From positions 64,101,193 through 64,165,192 of the forward strand of contig NC_134357.1 of the NCBI RefSeq assembly GCF_048569485.1: a stretch of 64,000 nucleotides of DNA. The letters run 5' to 3'. Below are positions 43,335-53,330 of the stretch, one piece after another. The DNA comes from Anomaloglossus baeobatrachus. Its lineage: Eukaryota > Chordata > Amphibia > Anura > Aromobatidae. Every line of letters starts with the position of its first letter. The first letter of the stretch is position 1. A program made the translations under genes and the position numbers. Below the pieces are notes generated by a model. It was not told the origin of the DNA, searched no databases, and worked only from the letters and a program-made list of their open reading frames with translations.

Positions 43335-43831
43335 GGCCTCTTTCACACATCCGTGAAAAACATTTGTGTTTTGCACAGACGTGTTGAAGGTGCGTGTGGC
43401 CCATCTGAGTGCTATGATTTAGGCACACTAGTGTTCACCGTGTGCTATCACAGATACCAAATGAAGTGCCGTGATTTTGGCACACTAGTGTTCACCATGT
43501 GCTACCACAGATACCACATGAAGTGCCGTGATTTTGGCACACTAGTGTTCACCGTGTGCTATCACAGATACCACACGAAGAGCAGGAACTTTTTACTCAC
43601 CTTTCCCCGACGCTGCTATCCAGGGTGCTGATGTCTCTGGCGCTGTTGCTTCTGGGTTCGTGATGCAGTGAATATTCATGAGCTTAATGAGCGGGCCTGG
43701 AAGTAAGTGACAGCAGCGCTGGAGACAGGTGAGTATAGAAAATAATTTTATTTCAAAGACACATATTTTCTCCGGTACGTGTCACACTGATGTCACACGG
43801 ATCACATCACCGTGACTAGGAACTTGCCGCA
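43335..43831. mobile_element. Harbinger-family MITE, right end unclear, with 57-bp tandem repeats
   Basis: Starts GGCCTCTTTCACACATCCGTG next to the TAA shared with the previous MITE; these tip words match the autonomous element at 19043. At 43411-43580 a 57-bp unit containing TTTGGCACACTAGTGTTCACC is repeated three times. The right end is probably near the ACACGGATCACATCACCGTG around 43810, but no clean terminus is seen. Confidence 0.55.
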
Positions 43832-44856
43832 GCCACGCCCATTTTCTTAAAGGGCCAGAGTCGTCCTAACCCGGAAGTGCCTCTCAGCTCAGCTAAGAGG
43901 CTACAGGTACACAAGGCACCTCTGCCCTATGGGAGGTGCCTTGGCAATATGTTAGTTTAGTTGCTAGTTCTCAGGTTCTCAGTGCTGCTACTGATTTTGT
44001 GTTATTGCTTTTGCTGACTTGTACCTTTGTTACAGTGTACTCCTATTTGCTGCTGCTGTGACCAACCACACCAGCTGCCTACTACCATACAGACTGCTGC
44101 AAGTATCCACGCCGGTCGCTGGACATCCACATTCATCCATCCAGGACGGATCCACTATTCTGCCTGTCAGTGGTGCCATTTCTATCAGAGACTGTACTGT
44201 GTCCGTGGCACCAGCTGCCAGGGTACCGCAGATTCCCTGGGGCTGCCCTCTGCTGGCTGCTTACCAGCACATTTACCTACTGCCACCACGGGTGGCAGTA
44301 GTAACAACTCATCAGCCAGTCCAGTTTGCTCCCCCAGGCAAGTGAACAATACGTTTGGTCCAGTGGACCCACTAATACAGTACTCGCCCCACGAGCATAA
44401 CACACACAGTGAAAAGATTAAGTTAACTTCTCCACTTTTTATCAGGTTTTAGGTGTGATTTTCATATTGCCCCCCACATCTGTTACTTGCCATAGGTCAG
44501 GTTGAATGAGCACCACATGCTTGAAACAAAGTTGTCTACCCACAATTTTGGAAAGCTGCCAACAATTTTTGTAAAACTCATTTTGGGGGTTTGTATGAAA
44601 GTATGTACAATGTGCCTTTTTTTCTCTGGTTCTTTTCGTGTTGTTCCAATGCACACAAAGGAAATAGACAAGTGTATGAGAAAACATTTTTAGCTGCAAT
44701 AATTTTCTTGGATGAATACTTCATCTTCTTAAACAATTTCAAGGATGCCAATAATTTCGGCCATCACTGTAGCTTCATTATGGGGCTACTGCTGCCGTTT
44801 CAAAGCAGGAACTATGCTCAGAAGAACAGATAGATGAGTGATAAAGGCCACGATTA
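43832..44856. other. Non-coding stretch without recognised gene
   Basis: About 1 kb. 43860-44450 is moderately GC-rich with a small hairpin (CTCAGCTCAGCTAAGAG at 43883) and could be an old LTR remnant, but I see no LTR ends. 44450-44850 is AT-rich and featureless. Confidence 0.35.
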
Positions 44857-45043
44857 GGCCTCATTCACACATTGGGTATTTGGTGAGTTTTTTACCTCAG
44901 TACCTGAAGCCAAAACCAGGAGAGGAACAGAGAAAAAGCAGAATAGAAACATGGGCACCACTTCTGGATTTATCACCCACTCCTGGTTTTGGCTACAAAT
45001 TCTGAGGTAAAAACTCACCAAAACTCAATGTGTGAACGTGGCC
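44857..45043. mobile_element. Harbinger-like MITE, 187 bp (first of three end to end)
   Basis: Tips GGCCTCATTCACACATTG and the mirror of CAATGTGTGAACGTGGCC; TTA at 44854-44856 and 45044-45046. The two halves pair almost throughout. Confidence 0.88.
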
Positions 45044-45046
45044 TTA

Positions 45047-45377
45047 GGATATGTGCGCATGCTGCGTTTTTTTGCGCGTTTTTTGGGTGCAGTTTTGGTC
45101 TTAAAACTGCATGAATTTACTTCCCCAGCAAAGTATGAGATTTTATTTTGGCTGTTCGCATAGTGCAGTTTTTTTTGGCTGCGTCTTTGTGATAACCACA
45201 AAGATGCAGCATGTCAATTCTTTTTGCGTTTTTCACCCATTGAATGCATTGGATAAAAATGCCGCAAAAAAACTGAATCAAAACGCATCAAAAAACGCAT
45301 TTTCCTGTGGGTGCCTTTTTGTGTGTTTTTTGGGGCATCTTTGTGGTCAGAAAAAAACGCAGCATGCGCACATAGCC
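45047..45377. mobile_element. Harbinger-like MITE, 331 bp (second of three)
   Basis: Tips GGATATGTGCGCATGCTGCG and the mirror of CGCAGCATGCGCACATAGCC; TTA at 45044-45046 (shared) and 45378-45380 (shared). The body is rich in AAAACGCA words. Confidence 0.88.
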
Positions 45378-45380
45378 TTA

Positions 45381-45950
45381 GGCCGGTGTCACACGGGACG
45401 ATCTATCGTGCGATCGCACGAGCGATCGTACCTGCCCCCGTCGTTTGTGCGTCTCGCGCAATTAGTTACCCGTGGTGCACAAAGTCGTTTACCCCCGTCA
45501 CATGTACTTACCTGCTGAGCGACGCCGCTGTTGGCGGCGAACATCCTCTTCCTGAAGGGGGAGGGACGTTCGGTGTCACAGCGACGTCACACAGCGGCCG
45601 GCCAATAGAAGCGGAAAGGCGGAGGTGAGCGGGACGTAACATCCCGCCCACCTCCTTCCTTCCGCATTGCCGGCGGGACGCAGGTAAGCTGTGTTCGTCG
45701 TTCCCGGAGTGTCACACGTAGTAATGTGTGCTGCCTCAGGAACGATGAACAACCGGCGCACAGAAGGAGGACCGACATTTTGAAATTGAATGACGTGTCA
45801 ACGAGCAACGATAAGGTGAGTATTTTTGCTCGTTCACAGTCGTTCGGTGGTGTCACACGCTACGATATGTCTAACGTTGCCGGATGTGCGTCCTTAGCGA
45901 CGTGACCCCGACTACATATCGCCCGATATATCGTACTGTGTGACGCCCGC
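45381..45950. mobile_element. Harbinger-like MITE, 570 bp (third of three)
   Basis: Tips GGCCGGTGTCACACGGGACG and the mirror of CGTACTGTGTGACGCCCGC; left TTA shared with the previous MITE, right edge ATAA. Body related to the MITE at 24860 (GGCCGCCG and GGAAGGAGGTGGGCGGGA words). Confidence 0.8.
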
Positions 45951-46151
45951 ATAACTCTCCTATCATGTTACACAGTTTTCTAAATTGTCCAATATGCCAA
46001 CCAAGGAAGTAAGTGGCCAAATCTACTTTATATATGTTTTCTACTTGTGATATGAGATAATTGGAGGCTGCAGCCAGTTAAGAGACATTTCCCTTCTGTA
46101 TTTCAGGTACTCGACTTGAAAGTCCACAGAATTAATGGTGCTCTATAAAAT

Positions 46152-46154
<3 letters not shown>

Positions 46155-46226
<72 letters not shown>

Positions 46227-46227
46227 T
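46155..46227. repeat. (AAT)n microsatellite
   Basis: About 24 uninterrupted ATA/AAT triplets. Confidence 0.98.
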
Positions 46228-46345
46228 TATTAGATTTTGACTAAAACAAAAGTGTAATAAGCCATTTTCTCCACCAGGTGGCAGACTCAACTGGATGAGT
46301 ACTGGACACAACCCTCCACCCATATCAGAGCAATGGTTTGCTTAA

Positions 46346-46844
46346 GCTAAACACGTACGGTACTTACGTACGCATGCGCAGTTGCTACGGACTAGTCAAG
46401 CTATCAGCGCGTTTTTTTCGCTTACGTTAAACACGTAAAGTATTTACGTACGCATGCGCAGTTGCTACGAACCGTCACCAAGCGCAGTTTCGATTACGCT
46501 AAACACTTAGGATATTCACGTGCGCATGCGTGCCTCATGGCTCTGCCGTCACCGGAAGGCCCACTTTCCCCTCTTCCCTGAGCAGCGGCAGGTCGTGGCC
46601 GGTCAGTTCGCGCTCGCAGCTGGCGGTCGCCTGTACTGTTTCCATCCAGCCCCCTTTTATCCCGCATAAGTGACAGCAGGAGGACATTACCTCACCCTCG
46701 TAGCTGAGCCCGAGGCCTGTGCGTGTCGTTAGGGAGCACTACGCAGTATCGGCGCTGGTTTATGCGCCTTGGCAGGACGTAGCCGTCGTTCATCGTCGCA
46801 TCTGATAAAAATCGGGAGAGGTTGAGGCTCTATCTTTTGTTACC
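46346..46844 (+). promoter_or_regulatory. CpG-rich promoter and 5' UTR of a host gene
   Basis: Upstream of the ATG at 46845 the sequence becomes CpG-rich without a TATA box. Three diverged direct repeats start at 46346, 46426 and 46498 (GCTAAACACGTACGG type). Each contains ACGCATGCGCA or CGTGCGCATGCG, close to the NRF1 consensus YGCGCAYGCGCR; the third also has CACGTG. This looks like a dispersed-initiation housekeeping promoter. The transcription start cannot be placed. Confidence 0.6.
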
Positions 46845-46873
46845 ATGGTGAAGAAGAACAGCATCCCGGACAG
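46845..46873 (+). CDS. First coding exon of an unidentified host gene
   Basis: ATG with a strong Kozak context (ACCATGG) followed by codons for MVKKNSIPD and the first two bases of the next codon (AG), ending at a perfect donor CAG|GTGAGT at 46874. The combination of CpG-rich upstream DNA, good start context and consensus donor is what a first coding exon looks like. The exon is too short to name the protein: a basic N-terminus, nothing more. No later exon can be recognised in the remaining 17 kb, so most of the right part of the window is probably intron 1. A chance ATG-donor pair remains possible. Confidence 0.6.
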
Positions 46874-47202
46874 GTGAGTATGGCCGGTCCGCCATGACGT
46901 TACACATTGATCTGCAGGCGCGGCTCCAGGGCTCATTGCTTTGGATTGCTGACTGTCCTAATATAATTGGCCAATCTAGGCGCCTGTAGAACTACAGGTC
47001 TCAGCATGCGCTTTACCTGGGCAGAGCCATGCTGTAGGGTTGTGGGGGGCTTTATCAGGTAGGTATTTGTGCCCGAGGTAAGTATGGCCATGTGCACACA
47101 TGAGGGCGATGAGGTCAGTATGGCCGATCAGGGCTGGAGCTGATAATCTGTGCGTGGTGCCGATCAGTGTCCTCTAATGTCACTGTATGGTACCTACAAT
47201 TT

Positions 47203-47221
47203 ATATATATATATATATATA
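47203..47221. repeat. (TA)n microsatellite
   Basis: About nine TA units, followed near 47255 by AAAGGGGTTGTCCAACAAC, the tip word of a common dispersed repeat. Confidence 0.9.
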
Positions 47222-47310
47222 TGTGGTTAAAGGGATATTCCCAGCATTAAAGGGGTTGTCCAACAACTCAGCCCAAGTTATACTTATCCAAAGGATAAAG
47301 GGTGACATGC

Positions 47311-47611
47311 TGATCGGGGAGAGGGGGTGGCCCGTTCTCTGGGACCGCCCCCGATCAGGGGGAGAGGGGACGGCCCGTTCTCTGGGACCGCCCCCGATCA
47401 GGGGGAGAGGGGACGGCCCGTTCTCTGGGACCGCCCCCGATCAGCGGGAGAGGGGATGGCCCGTTCTCTGGGACCGCCCCCGATCAGGGGGAGAGGGGGC
47501 GGCCCGTTCTCTGGGACCGCCCCCGATCAGGGGGAGAGGGGGCGGCCTGTTCTCTGGGACCGCCCCCGATCAGGGGGAGCGGGGGCGGCCCGTTCTCTGG
47601 GAGCGTCCCTA
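47311..47611. repeat. GC-rich minisatellite, 43-bp unit, seven copies
   Basis: Unit GGGGGAGAGGGGACGGCCCG then TTCTCTGGGACCGCCCCCGATCA, seven nearly identical copies with G/A variation at a few sites. Frames across it are artefacts. Confidence 0.95.
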
Positions 47612-47629
47612 AGCAAGCCCTCATGTTTC

Positions 47630-48153
47630 CCCTCTCATATCAGCTGATCTGATAAGCAGACGTGCAGCTAACAGGTGTGGGTGGATCACCGATCCACCCG
47701 CGTCTGTTAACTAGTTAAAGTTTGCTGTCAATCTTTCAGCGGAATTTAATGCGCACCATTCCCTGCTGCCATCGGCGGCCCCGTGACGTGGTGCCGATGG
47801 GTAGTTATGACCAGGGCTGTGGAGTCGGTAAGCCAAACCTTCGACTCCGACTCAGACTCCGACTCCTCAAATTCTCTTGCACCGACTCCGGCTCCGACTC
47901 CGGCTCCGACTCCGACTCCTACATATATTGCTTAGTTAGGTGAAAAATTTATTGTAGTACATGAATATGTGTATGTGAACATCAGACATTTAATAATTTT
48001 TATGATACGATAATCAAGATATTTGGATAGAACATAAAATATATTTATTGGAATACAACTTTAGAACACAAAAAACTGTAATAAATTGTAAATATGTAAT
48101 ACACTATGTAATATACAGTAGATTACATATATATCTTGTGTGTGTATATACAC

Positions 48154-48204
<51 letters not shown>

Positions 48205-49170
48205 GTATATATATATATTACATAATTACAATTTATTAGTTTTTTGTGTTCTAAAGTTGTATTCCAATAAATATTTTATGTTCTATCCAAATATCTTGAT
48301 TATTGTATCATAAAAACAATTAAATGTCTGATGTTCACATTGTACTACAATAAATTTTTCACTTAAATATAAGCATTATACTAAATGTTATTATTTAGTA
48401 AAATATTCAGCACATTCTGCATTGCACTCCTGTCCCCAATTTATTATATATTTTAGGAGTCTGAGTCGGTGCATTTTATACCGACTCCGACTCCACCAAA
48501 ATGAGCTCCGACTCCACGACTCCGACTCCGACTCCACAGCCCTGGTTATGACAGCTGGGGGTCATCTGATGACGACTGTCATGACTGACTTCCTGTGAAT
48601 TCTGGCAGAGCGCCGACATTCGCAGATTAGCATTTCTGTTATACAGAGCAATGCAGAGGCGATCGGACAGTGTCAGCTTCAAGCTATTTGAAGGGACCAG
48701 TAAAATCAATAAAAAAGGTAATGAAAAAAAATTCAAGTCACCCACCTTTTGCCCCTTTGAAAATAAAACAATAAAAAATATGCAAACTATTTTTTCTTTT
48801 TTTTTTGACAAATTTCTGAATTTATTTTTTCACTACTTGAATAAAACTGTGCATGTTTGGTATCTACGAGCTGATACCTGGGAAATCGTAATGGCAGGTC
48901 AGTTTTACCATATAGTGAACAGTTTAAATCCCAAAAAAAACAATTTTGGAATAGCACTTTGGCAATTTCACCACACTTGAATTTTTTTTTTTCCCCCCAT
49001 TTCAGTACAATAGGGGGCAGAATAAAGGGTGTCATTCAAAAGTACAACCCGTCCCGCAAAAAGCCGCCCATCATATGGCAACATTGCTGGAAAAATAAAA
49101 AAAATGTTATGGCTCTTGGGAGAATGGGAGATAAAAAAAAAAAATGGAAAATCTCCAGGGGAAATCTATT
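47630..49170. repeat. Older dispersed repeat interrupted by a hAT foldback
   Basis: The segments 47630-47811 and 48553-49170 read as one unit (GTGACGTGGTGCCGATGGGT ... GACAGCTGGGGGTCATCTGA) once the hAT element is subtracted. The right part has long A and T runs and words such as AAAGGGTGTCATTCAAAAGT. Superfamily not determined. Confidence 0.45.
47812..48544. mobile_element. hAT foldback element, copy 1
   Basis: 733 bp. Tips CAGGGCTGTGGAGTCGG and its mirror image, with an exact 8-bp duplication GTTATGAC (47804-47811, 48545-48552), diagnostic of hAT. The two halves are complementary over hundreds of bases, around a TA/TG-rich centre at 48140-48200, so the transcript would form a long hairpin. 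GACTCC repeats lie next to both tips. No coding capacity. Confidence 0.93.
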
Positions 49171-49991
49171 GGAAATGCCCCTTTAAAAAAATAAATGTAT
49201 ACAGCCCCTTTGCTATTGTTGGAGGAGATGTGCATCTTCTAAAATTATTTTTCGACCTTGCGACCAGGCTCTGATTCATGCCACCTGTGGTTCGGGCAGC
49301 ATGAATCAGGTGGAACAGTAAGAAAAAGTCCCGAGTACTCTGATCACTGCAGCCACAGATTATCAGCACAGCTATTAGTGATCGGCCACATCGACCAGAT
49401 TATCGCAGCCTCTCTGGCAGGCTTGCCTTACAGGTTAGTATGGACTGAAACCCTATTCCCCAGTTGTTGATTACTTGATGCGCTGCAGATCCATGTGTAA
49501 CCATGCAGACTGTGTCACATTTTATGGATTTTAAACCAGTGATTTCCCCATAAGTTGAGCTATGGGCAAGTGTCTGATGATTGCAGACACTTGCACTATA
49601 GTGATACCTATTGGGGAGGAAGCGGATACCAACTGTATATTACTTACTGAATGTTGACAAGTCAAGTGAAGGTATGTAAATCATGCGTGGAAATGGGTAT
49701 TAGGTAAGTTTATATATTTTGTAGGGCTCATGTTTAAAGCAAATGGCTTATGCTGTCCTAACAAGCATGGTAGGCATCATACATGGCCTCTAGGTATACT
49801 TTGACAGTTAAAGGGGTTGTCTGGAACTAAAATTTGATAACCTATTGGTTGGATAAGTTGTAATGTGAGATAGAAGGGTCTGAACCTGCACTAGGCAGCT
49901 GAAATCTGCTCCAGCGTTGCCAGATGTAAGAAATCTATGGAGTGAAACACAGCAACCTAGTAAGTTGTTTAGTGTCAACTCCCTGGGAGAT
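49171..49991. other. Non-coding stretch
   Basis: No gene recognised. 49258-49320 has GATTCATGCCACC facing GCAGCATGAATC. 49810-49990 begins AAAGGGGTTGTCTGGAAC, the tip word of the same dispersed repeat as at 47255. The rest is plain. Confidence 0.4.
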
Positions 49992-51950
49992 GAGCAATGT
50001 ATGGGGCAGCTGTGCTCCACTAAGCAGCGTATGGGGCAGCTGTGCTCCACTAAGCAGCGTATGGGGCAGCTGTGCTCCACTAAGCAGCGTATGGGGCAGC
50101 TGTGCTCCACTAAGCAGCGTATGGGGCAGCTGTGCTCCACTAAGCAGCGTATGGGGCAGCTGTGCTCCACTAAGCAGCGTATGGGGCAGCTGTGCTCCAC
50201 TAAGCAGCGTATGGGGCAGCTGTGCTCCACTAAGCAGCGTATGGGGCAGCTGTGCTCCACTAAGCAGCGTATGGGGCAGCTGTGCTCCACTAAGCAGCGT
50301 ATGGGGCAGCTGTGCTCCACTAAGCAGCGTATGGGGCAGCTGTGCTCCACTAAGCAGCGTATGGGGCAGCTGTGCTCCACTAAGCAGCGTATGGGGCAGC
50401 TGTGCACCACTAAGCAGCGTATGGGGCAGCTGTGCACCACTAAGCAGCGTATGGGGCAGCTGTGCTCCACTAAGCAGCGTATGGGGCAGCTGTGCTCCAC
50501 TAAGCAGCGTATGGGGCAGCTGTGCTCCACTAAGCAGCGTATGGGGCAGCTGTGCTCCACTAAGCAGCGTATGGGGCAGCTGTGCTCCACTAAGCAGCGT
50601 ATGGGGCAGCTGTGCTCCACTAAGCAGCGTATGGGGCAGCTGTGCTCCACTAAGCAGCGTATGGGGCAGCTGTGCTCCACTAAGCAGCGTATGGGGCAGC
50701 TGTGCTCCACTAAGCAGCGTATGGGGCAGCTGTGCTCCACTAAGCAGCGTATGGGGCAGCTGTGCTCCACTAAGCAGCGTATGGGGCAGCTGTGCTCCAC
50801 TAAGCAGCGTATGGGGCAGCTGTGCTCCACTAAGCAGCGTATGGGGCAGCTGTGCTCCACTAAGCAGCGTATGGGGCAGCTGTGCTCCACTAAGCAGCGT
50901 ATGGGGCAGCTGTGCTCCACTAAGCAGCGTATGGGGCAGCTGTGCTCCACTAAGCAGCGTATGGGGCAGCTGTGATCCACTAAGCAGCGTATGGGGCAGC
51001 TGTGCTCCACACTAAACGACATTTGGGCGGCTGTGCTCCACACTAAGCGCTGTATGGGGCGGCTGTGCTCCACACTAAGCGGCGTATGGGGCAGCTGTGC
51101 TCCACACTAAGCGGCGTATGGGGCAGCTGTGCTCCACACTAAGCGGCGTATGGGGCAGCTGTGCTCCACTAAGCGGCGTATGGGGCAGCTGTGCTCCACT
51201 AAGCGGCGTATGGGGCAGCTGTGCTCCACTAAGCGGCGTATGGGGCAGCTGTGCTCCACTAAGCGGCGTATGGGGCAGCTGTGCTCCACTAAGCGGCGTA
51301 TGGGGCAGCTGTGCTCCACTAAGCGGCGTATGGGGCAGCTGTGCTCCACTAAGCGGCGTATGGGGCAGCTGTGCTCCACTAAGCGGCGTATGGGGCAGCT
51401 GTGCTCCACTAAGCGGCGTATGGGGCAGCTGTGCTCCACTAAGCGGCGTATGGGGCAGCTGTGCTCCACTAAGCGGCGTATGGGGCAGCTGTGCTCCACT
51501 AAGCGGCGTATGGGGCAGCTGTGCTCCACTAAGCGGCGTATGGGGCAGCTGTGCTCCACTAAGCGGCGTATGGGGCAGCTGTGCTCCACTAAGCGGCGTA
51601 TGGGGCAGCTGTGTTCCACACTAAACGACATTTGGGCGGCTGTGCTCCACACTAAGCGCTGTATGGGGCAGCTGTGCTCCACTAAGCGGCGTATGGGGCA
51701 GCTGTGCTCCACTAAGCGGCGTATGGTGCAGCTGTGCTCCACTAAGCGGCGTATGGGGCAGCTGTGTTCCACTAAGCGGCGTATGGTGCAGCTGTGCTCC
51801 ACTAAGCGGCGTATGGGGCAGCTGTGTTCCACACTAAACGACATTTGGGCGGCTGTGCTCCACACGAAGCGGTGTATGGGGCAGCTGTACTCCACTAAGC
51901 AGCTTATGGGGGCTGCTCGCCACACTAAATAACATTTAGGCGGCTGCGCT
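49992..51950. repeat. Large VNTR, 30-bp unit, about 64 copies with higher-order blocks
   Basis: The unit is GTATGGGGCAGCTGTGCTCC followed by ACTAAGCAGC. Block A (about 33 copies, to 51000) has AAGCAGCG and is almost perfectly uniform, with only a handful of single-base variants. Block B (about 51145-51620, 16 copies) has AAGCGGCG. Both blocks end in a variant pair containing CACTAAACGACATTTGGGCGG, which recurs at about 51010, 51620 and 51833. Every unit contains CAGCTG. Since 30 is a multiple of 3, several frames stay open across the array by accident. Confidence 0.97.
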
Positions 51951-52611
51951 CCACGTAGAGTGGCGGACGGGGGGGCCGGCTGCACTCCACGCAGAGTGGC
52001 GGAAGGGGGGGGGGCGGCTGCGCTTTACGCGGATGGGGGGGGGCCGGCTGCGCTTTACGCGGATGGGGGGGGCCGGCTGCGCTTTACGCGGATGGGGGGG
52101 GGCCGGCTGCGCTTTACGCGGATGGGGGGGGCCGGCTGCGCTTTACGCGGATGGGGGGGGGCCGGCTGCGCTTTACGCGGATGGGGGGGGCCGGCTGCGC
52201 TTTACGCGGATGGGGGGGCCGGCTGCGCTTTACGCGGATGGGGGGGCCGGCTGCGCTTTACGCGGATGGGGGGGGGCGGCTGCGCTTTACGCGGATGGGG
52301 GGGGGCCGGCTGCGCTTTACGCGGATGGGGGGGGCCGGCTGCGCTTTACGCGGATGGGGGGGGCCGGCTGCGCTTTACGCGGATGGGGGGGGCCGGCTGT
52401 GCTTTACGCCGATAGGGGGGGGCGGCTGCGCTTTACGCTGATCGGTGGATGGGGGGGCCGGCTGCGCTTTACGCTGATCGGTGGATGGGGGGGGGGGGTC
52501 AGATGCGCTTTACGCTGATCGGCAAGTGGGGGGAGGGCGGCAGTTGTGCTCCACGCGGAGCGGCGAATGGGGGGGTGGGGGCGGCTGCTCTCCACGCTGA
52601 GTGGTGTACGG
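51951..52611. repeat. G-rich tandem array related to the VNTR, 28-32-bp unit
   Basis: About 18 copies of GGATGGGGGGGGCCGGCTGC then GCTTTACGC, with G runs of 6 to 11. The layout of the unit (ATGGGG, then GGCTG, then GCT..AC) matches the 30-bp unit next to it, so the arrays share an ancestor. Flanking variants with CTCCACGCGGAG lie at both edges. Confidence 0.93.
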
Positions 52612-52955
52612 CAGGGCTGTGGAGTCGGTAAGCCAAACCTTCGACTCCGACTCCTCAAATTCTCTTGCACCGACTCCGGCTCCGACTCCGACTCCGGCTC
52701 CGACTCCGACTCCTACATATATTGCTTATAGTTAGGTGAAAAATTTATTGTAGTACATGAATATGTGTATGTGAACATCAGACATTTAATAATTTTTATG
52801 ATACAATAATCAAGATATTTGGATAGAACATAAAATATATTTATTGGAATACAACTTTAGAACACAAAAAACTGTAATAAATTGTAAATATGTAATACAC
52901 TATGTAATATACAGTAGATTACATATATATCTTGTGTGTGTGTATATACACTGTG

Positions 52956-52989
<34 letters not shown>

Positions 52990-53322
52990 TACATATTTAC
53001 AATTTATTAGTTTTTTTGTGTTCTAAAGTTGTATTCCAATAAATATTTTATGTTCTATCCAAATATCTTGATTATTGTATCATAAAAACAATTAAATGTC
53101 TGATGTTCACATTGTACTACAATAAATTTTTCACTTAAATATAAGCATTATACTAAATGTTGTTATTTAGTAAAATATTCAGCACATTCTGCATTGCACT
53201 CCTGTCCCCAATTTATTATATATTTTAGGAGTCGGAGTCGGTGCATTTTATACCGACTCCGACTCCACCAAAATGAGCTCCGACTCCGACTCCACGACTC
53301 CGACTCCGACTCCACAGCCCTG
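52612..53322. mobile_element. hAT foldback element, copy 2
   Basis: 711 bp, same family as 47812-48544, with exact 8-bp duplication GTGTACGG (52604-52611, 53323-53330). It landed at the edge of the G-rich array. Confidence 0.95.
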
Positions 53323-53330
53323 GTGTACGG

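Noticed and set aside
46845-46873. Naming the host gene from its first ten residues
   Set aside because: MVKKNSIPDR is too short and I do not recognise it securely.
47187-47647. GPPPIRGRG-type repeated frames
   Set aside because: Translation of the 43-bp minisatellite in two registers.
49808-51073. Long open frames of 350-420 codons on both strands with decapeptide repeats
   Set aside because: They follow from a 30-bp tandem unit, which keeps several frames open at once; composition is that of the repeat and no start or splice context supports a gene.
49992-51950. Possible CRISPR array (30-bp repeats)
   Set aside because: There are no unique spacers; the units follow each other directly, and the context is a vertebrate chromosome.
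51097-52518. Further open frames in block B and the G-rich array
   Set aside because: Same repeat artefact; Gly/Arg/Ala-rich peptides mirror the G-rich unit.
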